Of a DNA stretch of 64,000 bases, positions 1-9,510 are shown piece after piece. Position 1 is the first letter of the stretch. Each line of letters begins with the position of its first letter. Source of the stretch: Pseudomonadota bacterium. Lineage in GTDB: Bacteria > Pseudomonadota > Alphaproteobacteria > UBA828. The DNA is taken from positions 51,149 through 115,148 of the forward strand of contig JAQBTG010000005.1 of the NCBI GenBank assembly GCA_027624955.1, read 5' to 3'. The position numbers and the translations under genes are program-made. The notes under the pieces were generated by a model. The model saw only the letters and a program-made list of their open reading frames with translations. It searched no databases and was not told where the DNA came from.

Positions 1-170
1 CTCGATTGCTAATTTTCTTTGTGAGGCCCCTCAAGCGCCGGGCGGCCGCCTCCGCGGCCTTGGCTCACCTCGCATAAGCTCGGGCGCGCGGGGGCGCTGG
101 CCGAAATGTGACAGGCACCCCGGTTGGTCGTTCCATTTGGGCTGTGGGAAACCGCCTGGCGAGTTAGGAT
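1..170. other. Non-coding stretch downstream of deoB
   Basis: This is the left edge of the window, beyond the deoB stop codon. I see no convincing open frame, RNA gene or hairpin followed by a T-tract. The end of the deo operon transcript probably lies here or further left, but no terminator can be pointed to. Confidence 0.4.
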
Positions 171-1370
171 CTATATTGGCGCATTGATTTCGGTGAGAAA
201 AGATTGGCCGTGGGCAAGCGGCGTCAGGCCGAGATGGCCGGCCACGGTCTGGCCGATGTCAGCGAAACTCTCGCGCAATCCCAGCGCCGCCGGATGCACG
301 CCCGGTCCAAATGCAAGCACGGGCACATTCTCACGTGTGTGATCACTGCCGCGCCAGCTCGGATCGCAGCCATGGTCTGCGGTGATGATCGCCAAATCGC
401 CCGGGCGCAGTAGCGCTTCGAAATCGGGCAGCGCCCGGTCGAAGGCTTCGAGCGCCGCGGCGTAGCCTTCGATGTCGCGGCGGTGGCCGAAGAGCGTGTC
501 GAAATCGACGAAATTGGTCAGCGACAGGAGCGCATTTTCACTGCCGCCAGCGATCTCTAGTGTTTTCTGCCAAAGCTCGGCATTGCCGTTTGCCTTGATG
601 ATCCGGCCGGTGCCGTGATGGGCGAAAATATCACCGATCTTGCCGATCGAAACCACCGCGCCGCCAGCCCCGGTGAAGCGGTCGAGGAGGGTAGGTGCTG
701 GCGGCGGCAGCGAATAATCGCGCCGGTTGCCGGTACGCGTGAAGCTTCCCGACGATCCGACGAACGGCCGGGCGATGACGCGCCCAACATTATATTCATC
801 CACCAATTCCCGGGCGATGATGCAAATTTCAAGAAGGCGCTTGAGGCCGAAGCTCTCCTCATGCGCGGCGATCTGAAATACTGAATCGGCGGAGGTATAG
901 ACGATGGGCTTGCCGCTCGCCATATGCGCGTCGCCCAATTCAGCAATAATTTCCGTGCCCGAGGCATGGCAATTTCCGATCACACCGGGGAGGCCGGCAC
1001 GGGTGATCAAGGCCTCGGTCAGGTCGGCGGGGAAGCAAGGTATCTCACGCGGGAAATAGCCCCAGTCGGTCCACACCGGCACGCCCGCCATTTCCCAATG
1101 GCCGCTCGGTGTGTCCTTGCCGGCGCTCTTCTCTTGCGCCGCGCCATGAGCGCCCGAGATCGGACCGTCTGCCGGCACGTTCGGCAACGATTCGCCGCTG
1201 CTTTTCTGCGCCGCCGCGCCGAGGCCAAGGCGCATCAGATTGGGTATTTCAAGCGCCCGTTTCTCAGCAATATGGCGCAACGTATCGGCGCCGCTATCGC
1301 CGAATGCTTCGGCGTCCGCTGCCCCGCCCAGACCCAACGAATCCATGACCAGAACGAAGGCGCGGCTCAT
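171..1370 (-). CDS. deoB: Phosphopentomutase
   Basis: Interconverts ribose-1-P or deoxyribose-1-P and the 5-phosphates in the cytoplasm, feeding DeoC with deoxyribose-5-P. The 399-aa length fits the family. The N-terminus MSRAFVLVMDSLGLGG carries the metal-binding Asp of alkaline-phosphatase-superfamily mutases. The C-terminal half has the metal-ligand segments TADHGCDP and SDHTRE expected of DeoB. It is the last gene of the minus-strand nucleoside operon, 39 nt after deoA, so it is probably co-transcribed with the transporter and phosphorylases. Nothing is missing; the family assignment is secure. Confidence 0.96.
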   Translation of the reverse strand: MSRAFVLVMDSLGLGGAADAEAFGDSGADTLRHIAEKRALEIPNLMRLGLGAAAQKSSGESLPNVPADGPISGAHGAAQEKSAGKDTPSGHWEMAGVPVWTDWGYFPREIPCFPADLTEALITRAGLPGVIGNCHASGTEIIAELGDAHMASGKPIVYTSADSVFQIAAHEESFGLKRLLEICIIARELVDEYNVGRVIARPFVGSSGSFTRTGNRRDYSLPPPAPTLLDRFTGAGGAVVSIGKIGDIFAHHGTGRIIKANGNAELWQKTLEIAGGSENALLSLTNFVDFDTLFGHRRDIEGYAAALEAFDRALPDFEALLRPGDLAIITADHGCDPSWRGSDHTRENVPVLAFGPGVHPAALGLRESFADIGQTVAGHLGLTPLAHGQSFLTEINAPI

Positions 1371-1409
1371 GGCTTGCGGGTTCTACCCACCGGACGGCGC
1401 TGGTGGGTT

Positions 1410-2759
1410 TTACGCACCTGACGGTCCGATGCGCTGGCGCACTGTTGGTGCCGGCAGTGGCGCTTTGTCGCCGATGGTGACGGCGGCGCGAACGGTCGCA
1501 CCGGCGCGCTCTGCGTCGGCAACGCTCGCGGCATGAATGACACAAAGCGGGCGGTCCGGCCCGACTGCTTCACCGATAGCGGCGACTTCTGATAGGCCCA
1601 CCGCATAGTCGATACTGTCTTCGACGCGCCGCCGTCCGCCGCCGAGATCGATGATCGCGAGGCCGAGCGCGCGCGCATCCACCGCCGTGACGATGCCAGC
1701 CCGGGCCGGTGCAAGACACTCTGCGACGGGCGCGGTGGGAAGATATTTGACTGCCTGTTCCATGATGTCAGCGGGGCCGCCCAATGCAGCCACCATGCGG
1801 GCAAAATGTTCCGCCGCCTGGCCTGAACTTAAGACCCGGTCGGCCTGTGCGCGGCCGTCCTCGGCGCTTTTGCTTAAGCCGCCGATCGCGAGTATTTCTC
1901 CCGCAAGGGACAGGGTGACATCGAGCAGGCGTTCGTCGTGCGCTGCGCCGCTTAGATGATCGATGGCTTCCTGAACTTCCAAGGCGTTGCCGGCGCTGCG
2001 CCCAAGGCATTGGTTCATGTCTGTGAGCAATGCCGCGCAAGAAAGGCCAGCGCCGTTGGCGACGGAAACGATGCTCTCGGCCAATTCCAGCGCATCTTCA
2101 AAGCGGGCGGCGAAGGCGCCGGTGCCGTATTTTACATCCATAACCAGGCCGTCTAGGCCAGCCGCGAGTTTCTTGGAAAGAATCGAGGCGGTAATCAGGG
2201 AGAGCGATTCGACCGTGGCCGTTACATCGCGGATGGCATAAAGGCGACCGTCCGCCGGGGCGAGCTCCGCAGTCTGGCCGATGATCGCGCAGCCTGCCCG
2301 TTTGACTGTTTGTCGCAATGTATCGAGATCGGGCGTGGTGGCGTAACCGGGAATCGAATCCAGCTTGTCGAGTGTGCCGCCGGAATGGCCCAGTCCACGG
2401 CCCGAAATCATCGGCACGGCGGCGCCGCAGGCGGCCATGATCGGCGCTAGAATCAGGCTTACTTTGTCGCCGATGCCGCCGGACGAATGTTTGTCCAGAA
2501 CCGGGCCGTCGAAGCCGGCATCGGACCAGTCAAGCACCGTCCCGGAATGGGTCATGGCCCGGGTCAGCGCCACCCGCTCGGTCATGTTCATGCCGTTGAA
2601 GAATACCGCCATGGCGAAGGCGGCGATTTGGCCTTCCGAAATCGCGCCTGACGTCAGCCCGGCGACCATGAATTCGATTTCACCATCGCTCAGCTCCGCG
2701 CCGTCGCGCTTGTTGCGGATGATTTCCTGAGGCAAATACCCAGCTTGTTTCATTTTCAT
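1410..2759 (-). CDS. deoA: Thymidine phosphorylase
   Basis: Cleaves thymidine (and deoxyuridine) with phosphate to free base plus deoxyribose-1-P. The N-terminus [15 protein letters not shown] stretch ([19 protein letters not shown]), the [10 protein letters not shown] phosphate loop and GHSGGTLDK are classic for DeoA/PdpC, and the overall match to enterobacterial DeoA favours DeoA. I chose the ATG at 2759 because it overlaps the TGA of the upstream aldehyde dehydrogenase as ATGA; another ATG lies 6 nt further in. It is part of the nucleoside operon, upstream of deoB. The product of this enzyme is the substrate of DeoB. Confidence 0.95.
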   Translation of the reverse strand: MKMKQAGYLPQEIIRNKRDGAELSDGEIEFMVAGLTSGAISEGQIAAFAMAVFFNGMNMTERVALTRAMTHSGTVLDWSDAGFDGPVLDKHSSGGIGDKVSLILAPIMAACGAAVPMISGRGLGHSGGTLDKLDSIPGYATTPDLDTLRQTVKRAGCAIIGQTAELAPADGRLYAIRDVTATVESLSLITASILSKKLAAGLDGLVMDVKYGTGAFAARFEDALELAESIVSVANGAGLSCAALLTDMNQCLGRSAGNALEVQEAIDHLSGAAHDERLLDVTLSLAGEILAIGGLSKSAEDGRAQADRVLSSGQAAEHFARMVAALGGPADIMEQAVKYLPTAPVAECLAPARAGIVTAVDARALGLAIIDLGGGRRRVEDSIDYAVGLSEVAAIGEAVGPDRPLCVIHAASVADAERAGATVRAAVTIGDKAPLPAPTVRQRIGPSGA

Positions 2760-5143
2760 TCGCCGTAGGGCGCCCAAACATTTTTGACGTTAACTGCGTG
2801 GCGCAGTACTTCCCGGCCCTCGCACTGGCGGTCAGATAACCAATCACGCCGCCGCCCATGATCGCTCCAGACGCGTTTCAAATTACCTGCCGAGGCGCGT
2901 TCCACCGCAGCACTGCCCGCCGCCGAACCAAAATACCAGATCGCGTCCACGTCATCATGTTCGGCCAGCACAAGTGCCAGCTCGTCGCGTGCGCCGGTGA
3001 CGATATTGAGCGCGCCGCCCGGCAGGTCGGAGGTATCGAGCACTTGATAGAGATCGGTGGCCGAGAGCGGATAGCGTTCTGACGGAACGGCGACCACTCG
3101 GTTGCCCATCGCCAGCGCCGGCGCAGCCAGGGACAGGAATGCCAGGAGCGGTTGCTCGTCCGGGCAGGCGATGCCAATCACGCCGAGCGGTTCGTGCAGC
3201 GCCAGCGCGATGCCGCGCATGGGTGGCTGGTGCACCGTGCCCTCATATTTATCGGCCCATGCTGCAGCGGCGAAAAGCCGTGACACCGATGTGCGCACCT
3301 CACGCGCTGCCTGGCTGCGTGACGCGCCGGTCATGGTGATCAGGCGGGCGCGGAATTCGCTCGCCCGGGCTTCCAAGTTCTCGGCGATGTAATAGAGCAC
3401 CTGGGCGCGGTTGTGGGCGTTCGCTTTGCTCCAGCCAGCGGCCTTCTGTGCCGCTTCGACTGCGTCGCGGATATCCTTGCGGTTGCCTGCCGCGACCTCT
3501 CCCAAGAGCGCGCCTTCGGCTGCGCAAACCGGCGCGCTATAACCTGAATCCGGGCGCTTCTGATTGCCGCCGATATAGAGCTTGGCGGTGCGATCGAGTG
3601 GCAATTCCGCGCTTGGCTGTGGCGCGCGCGGCTGCGGTTGCGCACTCGGCGTTTCATAGATAGGCAATTTTGCTTGCCAGGACGGCCGGAGATATTCCTG
3701 CAACCCTTCACCTCCGCCCTCGCGCCCGAAGCCCGATTCGCGGACGCCGCCAAATCCGCAAGACGCGTCAAACAGGTTGGTCGCGTTGATCCATACGGTG
3801 CCGGAGGCGAGCTTCGGCGCAATATCAAGGGCGAGGTTGATGTTTTCACTCCACACGCTGGCGGCCAAGCCATAGCGCGTGTTGTTGGCGAGCGCCACAG
3901 CCTCGTCCGGCGTGCGGAACGTCATAGCGGTCAGCACGGGGCCGAATATTTCCTCCTGGGCGACGGTCGCCGCCGGCGCCACATCGGTGATCAGCGTCGG
4001 CGGATAGAACCAGCCCTCAGCCGGGCAGGGGTTTGCGGGCTGCCAAATTTTGCCGCCCTCGCGTTCGCCTGTCGCCACCAGGTCACGGATGCGCGTCAAT
4101 TGCTGCGCCGAGACGATGGCGCCGATATCGATGCCTTTTTCCAACGGGTCGCCGACCACCAGCTTCTCCATGCGGGCGCGCGTTTTAGCGAGCAAGGTCT
4201 CGGCGATGTTCTCTTGCACCAGCAGGCGTGAGCCGGCGCAGCACACCTGTCCCTGATTGAACCAGATGGCATCGACCAGACCTTCGACGGCGCTGTCGAG
4301 ATCGGCATCGTCAAAGACGATAAATGGCGATTTGCCACCCAGCTCAAGTGAGAGCTTCTTACCTGTGCCTGCGGTAATGTCGCGGATTCTTCGCCCGACT
4401 TCGGTGGATCCGGTAAACGCAATCTTGTCGATGTCCGGGTGCGCGACGATCAATTCGCCCACCGCACCGTCGCCGCTGACGATGTTCACCACGCCCGGCG
4501 GAAGGCCGGCCTGTTGGCACATCTCAGCGAAGAGGAGGGCCGTGAGGCTGGTATATTCCGCCGGTTTCAGCACCACCGTGTTGCCGGTCGCCAGCGCCGG
4601 CGCGATCTTCCAGGCGAGCATCAGCAGCGGAAAGTTCCACGGGATGATCTGTCCAGCGACGCCGAGCGCGGTGTGATTGGGATATTCCTGCGCGGCAATC
4701 TGCGCCCAGCCGGCGTGATAATAAAAATGGCGAGCGACGAGGGGGATATCAATATCGCGGGTTTCGCGGATGGGCTTGCCATTGTCGAGCGTTTCCAGCA
4801 CCGCGAGAAGGCGGGCATGGCGCTGCACCAAGCGCGCCAAGGCATAGAGATAACGTGCCCGGGCGTGGCCGGTGAGTTTGGCCCAGGCTGGTTGCGCCGC
4901 GCGCGCGGCGGCGACGGCCGCGTCGATATCCGCCGCACCCGCCTGAGCGATTTCGGCGAGCGGCCGCGTGGTGGCGGGATTGAAGCTGGTAAAGCTTTGG
5001 CCGGAGTCGGGCGTGCGCCATTCGCCGCCGATAAAGAGGCCGAAGCGCCGGTCATGGCCGTCCAGCCATTTGTCGGCTTCGGCAGAGCTCTCGGGTGCCG
5101 GGCCGTAGTCCATGCTGGCGAAAATATCGGCGGTGTTGGTCAC
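2756..5143 (-). CDS. ALDH16-type two-domain aldehyde dehydrogenase
   Basis: About 795 aa. Residues ~30-490 form a complete aldehyde dehydrogenase with catalytic Glu267 (LELGGKS) and Cys301 (GQVCCAGS). Residues ~510-795 form a second ALDH-like NAD-binding half with no catalytic Cys, ending in a VKN-W-PYGE tail. That layout is the ALDH16 family, whose second domain is naturally inactive, so this is not a truncation. GTG at 5143 follows the deoC stop by one base; ATG at 5113 is the alternative start. Its place between deoC and deoA suggests it oxidises the acetaldehyde released by DeoC to acetate. The substrate is inference from context. Confidence 0.88.
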   Translation of the reverse strand: MTNTADIFASMDYGPAPESSAEADKWLDGHDRRFGLFIGGEWRTPDSGQSFTSFNPATTRPLAEIAQAGAADIDAAVAAARAAQPAWAKLTGHARARYLYALARLVQRHARLLAVLETLDNGKPIRETRDIDIPLVARHFYYHAGWAQIAAQEYPNHTALGVAGQIIPWNFPLLMLAWKIAPALATGNTVVLKPAEYTSLTALLFAEMCQQAGLPPGVVNIVSGDGAVGELIVAHPDIDKIAFTGSTEVGRRIRDITAGTGKKLSLELGGKSPFIVFDDADLDSAVEGLVDAIWFNQGQVCCAGSRLLVQENIAETLLAKTRARMEKLVVGDPLEKGIDIGAIVSAQQLTRIRDLVATGEREGGKIWQPANPCPAEGWFYPPTLITDVAPAATVAQEEIFGPVLTAMTFRTPDEAVALANNTRYGLAASVWSENINLALDIAPKLASGTVWINATNLFDASCGFGGVRESGFGREGGGEGLQEYLRPSWQAKLPIYETPSAQPQPRAPQPSAELPLDRTAKLYIGGNQKRPDSGYSAPVCAAEGALLGEVAAGNRKDIRDAVEAAQKAAGWSKANAHNRAQVLYYIAENLEARASEFRARLITMTGASRSQAAREVRTSVSRLFAAAAWADKYEGTVHQPPMRGIALALHEPLGVIGIACPDEQPLLAFLSLAAPALAMGNRVVAVPSERYPLSATDLYQVLDTSDLPGGALNIVTGARDELALVLAEHDDVDAIWYFGSAAGSAAVERASAGNLKRVWSDHGRRRDWLSDRQCEGREVLRHAVNVKNVWAPYGE

Positions 5144-5144
5144 G

Positions 5145-6152
5145 TTAGGCCATGGGCTGGCGGTGGCGGGCGGCGTAGCGCCCATGTGCGCGGTGCTCGA
5201 GCTGGCGCTCGATATCGGTCAACAGGCTCGAGGCGCCGATGCGGAACAGCTCCGGCTCAAGCCATAGCCGTCCAAGCTCTTCCTTCATCATGAATTGATA
5301 CCCGAGCACCCCTTTGGCCGTACTGATGCCGCCGGCGGGCTTGAAGCCGACCTGTTGGCCGGTGCGTTCTTGATAGGCGCGGATCATGCGCAGCATCACC
5401 AGGCTTACCGCCGGTGTGGCGTTGGTTGCCTCCTTGCCGGTCGAGGTCTTGATGAAGTCGGCGCCCGCCATCATGCAAACCAGGCTCGCCTTGGCGGTAT
5501 TCCGCAAAGTCGCGAGATCACCGGTGGCGATGATGGTTTTCAAATGCGCCGGCCCGCAGGCCTGGCGATAGGCACGCACTTCATCGTAAATGGCGCGCCA
5601 ATCGCCCCTGAGTGCATGACTGCGGTCGATCACGATATCGATCTCATCGGCCCCGGCGGCGACCGATTCTTCAACTTCCAACAGGCGTGCCTTGGGGGCA
5701 CTAAGGCCGGCGGGAAAGCCGGCGGATACGGCGGCGATGGCAATGCCGCTGCCGGCCAGGGCGTCGCGCGCCGGCGCGATCATCGCGTGATAGACGCAGA
5801 CTGCCCCAACCTGAAGGCCGAGGCCATCAGCGCCGAGCGCTTCGAGAATTTCGCGGCGCACTGGCTGGCGCGCCTTGGCGCACAGACGGGCGACCCGCCC
5901 CGGTGTGTCGTCGCCGGAGAGGGTAGTGAGGTCGATGCAGGATATTGCCTTCAGCAGCCATGCCGCTTGCCACTCCTTTTTGACCGTGCGCCGTGCCGGT
6001 ATGTTCGCGGCCCGCCGCTCCACCGCGCTGGTATTGATGCGCAGTTCTTCAAGCCATTCGAGTTCGAATTCCATGCCTGGATTGCGCCGGTGCTCACCGG
6101 ATGCATGCAATATGCTGACATTGTCGCTCATAATCAGCTCAGTCTGACTCAT
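5145..6152 (-). CDS. deoC: Deoxyribose-phosphate aldolase
   Basis: Splits 2-deoxyribose-5-P into acetaldehyde and glyceraldehyde-3-P through a Schiff base. The DeoC barrel is clear: DLTTLSGDD, GAVCVYHAM, DEIDIVID, DFIKTSTGK and the Schiff-base Lys in VGFKPAGGI. About 335 aa, longer than the ~220-260 aa of small DeoCs because of an N-terminal extension of ~75 aa, as in the eukaryote/alphaproteobacterial-type subgroup. The ATG at 6152 overlaps the punA stop as ATGA; a second ATG at 6131 is possible. A longer reading frame upstream runs inside punA and is not real. Confidence 0.93.
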   Translation of the reverse strand: MSQTELIMSDNVSILHASGEHRRNPGMEFELEWLEELRINTSAVERRAANIPARRTVKKEWQAAWLLKAISCIDLTTLSGDDTPGRVARLCAKARQPVRREILEALGADGLGLQVGAVCVYHAMIAPARDALAGSGIAIAAVSAGFPAGLSAPKARLLEVEESVAAGADEIDIVIDRSHALRGDWRAIYDEVRAYRQACGPAHLKTIIATGDLATLRNTAKASLVCMMAGADFIKTSTGKEATNATPAVSLVMLRMIRAYQERTGQQVGFKPAGGISTAKGVLGYQFMMKEELGRLWLEPELFRIGASSLLTDIERQLEHRAHGRYAARHRQPMA

Positions 6153-6982
6153 CCGCTGTTGTCGGGCGAGAGGCTTGCAAGAAAGGCCGGCAACAGGCGG
6201 CCTAAATCCTTGGCTGCCTCGGCGCTGACAGCGAGGGATTGCTCGTGGCTGAGCACTTCGTCGGTCATGCCGGCGGCGAGGTTGGTCAGCGTCGAGATCG
6301 CGGCGACGCGCATGCCGCAATGCCTCGCCACCAGGCATTCCGGTACCGTCGACATGCCGACCGCGTCTGCGCCCAGCGTGCGGAAGGCACGTATTTCCGC
6401 TGGGGTTTCAAAATTGGGCCCTAGCAAGGCGAGATAAACGCCTTCATGCAAGGTGATGCCAAGCGCTTCGGCGGCGGCGGCAAGGCGGTGTCGGAGTATC
6501 CGGTCATAGGCGATAGTCATATCCGGAAACCGCGGCCCGAAACGCTCATCGTTGGCGCCGATGAGTGGGTTCGCACCGGTCAAGTTTATATGATCCGAGA
6601 GCATCATCAGGTTGCCGGGCAGAAATTCTGCATTAAGGCTGCCGGCGGCGTTGGTGAGCACAATGGTTTCGCAACCGGCAATGCGGAGCGCGCGGATCGG
6701 CAGCGCTAAATCCGCCGCCGGCTGGCCTTCATAGAGATGTACCCGGCCCTGCATACAGGCCACCGACACGCCGGATAAGTTGCCCAGCACCAAGCGCCCC
6801 GCATGGCCTTCCACGGAAGAGCGGGGGAAGCCCGGCAATTCGCCGTAATCGATGATCGTCGCGTCCTCGATGGCTTCCGCGAGAGCGCCAATTCCGGTTC
6901 CAAGAACAAGCGCGATTTGAGGGTGGAAGCCGGGCGCCTTAGCGCCGATCATTTCCGCTGCCGCATGCGGGTCCTGTGCCAT
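6149..6982 (-). CDS. punA: Purine nucleoside phosphorylase (trimeric type)
   Basis: Phosphorolyses inosine/guanosine and their deoxy forms to base plus (deoxy)ribose-1-P. Its 277 aa show the trimeric PNP pattern: LVLGTGIGA near the N-terminus, the phosphate-contact region GRVHLYEG, TNAAGSLN, and the purine-pocket segment GPNFETPAE followed by DAVGMSTVPE. It lies directly after cdd with no intergenic base and overlaps deoC by 4 nt, so translation is probably coupled. It supplies pentose-1-phosphate to DeoB. Distinction from XapA-like xanthosine enzymes cannot be made from sequence reading alone. Confidence 0.93.
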   Translation of the reverse strand: MAQDPHAAAEMIGAKAPGFHPQIALVLGTGIGALAEAIEDATIIDYGELPGFPRSSVEGHAGRLVLGNLSGVSVACMQGRVHLYEGQPAADLALPIRALRIAGCETIVLTNAAGSLNAEFLPGNLMMLSDHINLTGANPLIGANDERFGPRFPDMTIAYDRILRHRLAAAAEALGITLHEGVYLALLGPNFETPAEIRAFRTLGADAVGMSTVPECLVARHCGMRVAAISTLTNLAAGMTDEVLSHEQSLAVSAEAAKDLGRLLPAFLASLSPDNSG

Positions 6983-7387
6983 TCAATCCTCCAAGTTATC
7001 GGCGGCGAATGCGAAGGGCAGCAGGTCGCCGAGCGGGATCGTCTGGCGCAGGCCTTCTGGGCCGCACACATGCACCGGCGTTTTAGAGCCAGCGAATTCG
7101 CTCAGGCGCTGACGGCAACCGCCGCACGGCGTGCACAGGCGTGCGCCGTCGCCCATCACCAGGATTTCCGCGATCCTGGTATCGCCGGCGCTCACCATCG
7201 CGCCGATCGCCGTCGCCTCGGCGCATTGGCCTTGCGGATAGGCGGCGTTTTCAACATTGCAGCCGGCATAAAGCTGCCCGCTCTCGGCGCGGATGCAGGC
7301 GCCGACGTGAAAGCCGGAATACGGCGCATGGGCGTGCACGCGCACCGCCGCCGCGCGCTCGATCATATCTTTCAAGTCGGCGCTCAT
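6983..7387 (-). CDS. cdd: Cytidine deaminase
   Basis: Deaminates (deoxy)cytidine to (deoxy)uridine in pyrimidine salvage. The 134-aa homotetrameric type shows the zinc/catalytic motif CAEATA and the paired zinc cysteines in PCGGCRQ, with NVENAAYP upstream. The ATG at 7387 overlaps the stop of the permease gene as ATGA; the longer open frame upstream has no matching sequence and lies inside the permease gene. Operon position between transporter and phosphorylases means imported cytidine is routed to uridine before phosphorolysis. Confidence 0.95.
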   Translation of the reverse strand: MSADLKDMIERAAAVRVHAHAPYSGFHVGACIRAESGQLYAGCNVENAAYPQGQCAEATAIGAMVSAGDTRIAEILVMGDGARLCTPCGGCRQRLSEFAGSKTPVHVCGPEGLRQTIPLGDLLPFAFAADNLED

Positions 7388-8358
7388 TTTTCCTTCACAT
7401 AGGGGATGCCGCTCGCCCTCGGCGGTACTGCCTTGCCGACGAAACCAGCCAACAGCAGGACAGTCAAGACATAGGGCAGCGCCTGGATGGCTTGCACCGG
7501 AACGATGCCAATACCGGGAATACTTACGCCCTGCAAGCGCGCCTCCAGCGCCTGCACGAAGGCAAAGAGAAAACAGGCGAGCAGCGTCGGCAACGGCTTC
7601 CATTTGCCGAAGATCAAAGCCGCGAGGGCGAGATAGCCCATGCCGGCAGTCATGTCGCGGACAAAAAACGTGTTCATGGCGATGGCGAGATAGGTGCCGG
7701 CGATGCCGCACAGAATGCCGCACACAATCATCGCTCGGTAGCGCATGCCGCTCACCGAGATGCCGGCGGTATCAACCGCTTCCGGATTCTCGCCGACGGC
7801 GCGCAGGCGCAGCCCAAATCGGGTGCGATATATAAACCAAGCGGCGAGCGGCACCATGCCCATCGCGACATAAACGATGAGATTGTGGCCGCTGATAAGC
7901 TCACTATAAATCTCGCCGACGACCGGCACGTCGGAAAGGCGGTCGGCGTAAGGCAGGTGGATCGGCTTGAAGCGCGCGGCCTCTGAGATCATCGGCGTCT
8001 GACTGCCCTGATTGAACCAGCTATAGGCCAGCACCGGGCCGAGGCCGGCCACCATGATGTTGAGCGCCATGCCAGAGACCACCTGATTGCCGTTATGGGT
8101 AACACAGGCGAAAGCGTGAATCATGGCGAGCCCGACCGAAACCGCGATGCCGGCGAAGAGGCCGAGCCAGGCCGAATCAGTGACCAGCGCGACCGACGCG
8201 GCGGCGAAAGCGGCGCCCAGCATCTTGCCTTCGAGACCGATATCGACGACCCCCGAACGCTCGGCGAACATGCCGGCGAACGCGACCAGGATGAGCGGCG
8301 TCGAAACCCGGAGCATGGCGTCGATCATGAGCACGAAGAAAGTGATGGGGTCTCCCAT
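7384..8358 (-). CDS. Nucleoside-type ABC transporter permease (second permease)
   Basis: 324-aa inner-membrane permease of the BPD_transp_2 group that partners BMP-family binding proteins (NupQ/YufQ/BmpD type). The sequence shows repeated hydrophobic segments, the early motif ERSGVVDIGLEGKMLGAA and the EAA-like cytoplasmic loop RAVGENPEAVDTAGI typical of this family. It sits 8 bp after the other permease and overlaps cdd by 4 nt. With the partner permease, ATPase and binding protein it makes a full importer; the downstream salvage enzymes argue for nucleosides as substrate. Confidence 0.92.
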   Translation of the reverse strand: MGDPITFFVLMIDAMLRVSTPLILVAFAGMFAERSGVVDIGLEGKMLGAAFAAASVALVTDSAWLGLFAGIAVSVGLAMIHAFACVTHNGNQVVSGMALNIMVAGLGPVLAYSWFNQGSQTPMISEAARFKPIHLPYADRLSDVPVVGEIYSELISGHNLIVYVAMGMVPLAAWFIYRTRFGLRLRAVGENPEAVDTAGISVSGMRYRAMIVCGILCGIAGTYLAIAMNTFFVRDMTAGMGYLALAALIFGKWKPLPTLLACFLFAFVQALEARLQGVSIPGIGIVPVQAIQALPYVLTVLLLAGFVGKAVPPRASGIPYVKEK

Positions 8359-8366
8359 GATCGGTT

Positions 8367-9488
8367 CTACTCCGCTGCCGGCGCAAAGCGGGGGCGGCGC
8401 GTGAACAGGGCCTCGATACGCGGGCGGAACATATTTTCCAAGGCGCCGGAGAAGAGAATGACCAGGCCTTGGATCACCACCACCATTTCGCGTTTGATAC
8501 TCGGCATGTCGAAGGCGAGATCGTTTCCGCCCTGGTAAAGCGCGCCGAACAAAAGCGCCGCGAAGAAGATGCCGATGGGATGATTACGGCCCATCAGGGC
8601 AACGGCGATTCCGACGAATCCGTAACCGGCGGTAAATTCCAGCAGCAAACGGTGGTTCGCGCCGAGAATTTCATTGACGCCGACCAGCCCGGCGAGGCCG
8701 CCGGAAATGCACATGGCGACGATAATGGCGCGCGACGGCAGAATGCCGCCATAGACAGCAGCGGTTTCATTCTGCCCGACGGTGCGGATTTCATAGCCCC
8801 AGCGCGTGCGCCAAACAAAAAACCAAAAAGCCACGCAGCATATCAACGCCAGGATGAAAGAGAGGTTGAGCGGGGACAGGCCAGCGTGGATGCCGACTCG
8901 GGCAAGGATGTCGTGAACCCGAGGCATGAAGGCGCCGGACTCGAAATCTCGGCTTTCGGCGGCTTGCTGGCCGGGCTCGATAAAGATTTCCACCATCAGA
9001 TATGTCATCAGGATGGCGGCGATAAAGTTGAACATGATCGTCGTTATGACGATATGGCTGCCGCGCTTGGCCTGTAGCCAGCCCGGGATAAATCCCCAAA
9101 TGCCGCCGAACAACGCTGCCGCCAGAATACCGACGATGAGGACGACGGGTGTGGGCCAATGGCCGATGGCGAGTCCAACCAGCCCGGCGCCGAGGCCGCC
9201 GAGATAAGCTTGGCCCTCGCCGCCGATATTGAACAGGTAGCAGTGAAACGCCATGGCGACGGCGAGCCCGGTGAAGATGAAATTGGTTGTGTAAAAGAGC
9301 GTGTAGCCGATCGCCTCCGGATAGCCGAATGCGCCATGGGCGAGCACTGATATGGCCTCGAAAGGGTCTTCGCCGAGTGCGAGGATCAACAGGCCAGACA
9401 CAAGCAGTGCCAGTGCCAGATTGATCGCCGGCACCAGCACGTGGGTCACCCACTTTGGCGCTTCAACGGGGGCGCCAAAGCCTTTCAT
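8367..9488 (-). CDS. Nucleoside-type ABC transporter permease (first permease)
   Basis: 373-aa multi-spanning permease (NupP/YufP type), the larger of the pair that co-occurs with BMP-family binding proteins. Hydrophobic segments run through the whole length; FNIGGEGQAYLGGL and the cytoplasmic coupling loop RTVGQNETAAVYGGI are the family signatures. It begins 22 nt after the ATPase gene. The second permease follows in the same operon. Function as a nucleoside importer is inferred from family and neighbours. Confidence 0.92.
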   Translation of the reverse strand: MKGFGAPVEAPKWVTHVLVPAINLALALLVSGLLILALGEDPFEAISVLAHGAFGYPEAIGYTLFYTTNFIFTGLAVAMAFHCYLFNIGGEGQAYLGGLGAGLVGLAIGHWPTPVVLIVGILAAALFGGIWGFIPGWLQAKRGSHIVITTIMFNFIAAILMTYLMVEIFIEPGQQAAESRDFESGAFMPRVHDILARVGIHAGLSPLNLSFILALICCVAFWFFVWRTRWGYEIRTVGQNETAAVYGGILPSRAIIVAMCISGGLAGLVGVNEILGANHRLLLEFTAGYGFVGIAVALMGRNHPIGIFFAALLFGALYQGGNDLAFDMPSIKREMVVVIQGLVILFSGALENMFRPRIEALFTRRPRFAPAAE

Positions 9489-9510
9489 GAGTCGGCGCTC
9501 ACCAAGTTTC

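Noticed and set aside
2756..3650. Second half of the aldehyde dehydrogenase as a truncated pseudogene
   Set aside because: The family ALDH16 naturally has a shortened, inactive second domain with the same conserved C-terminal end, so this is a complete protein.
5295..6437. 380-codon plus-strand open frame
   Set aside because: Antisense to deoC and punA, whose catalytic motifs are intact. No recognisable domain in the antisense product.
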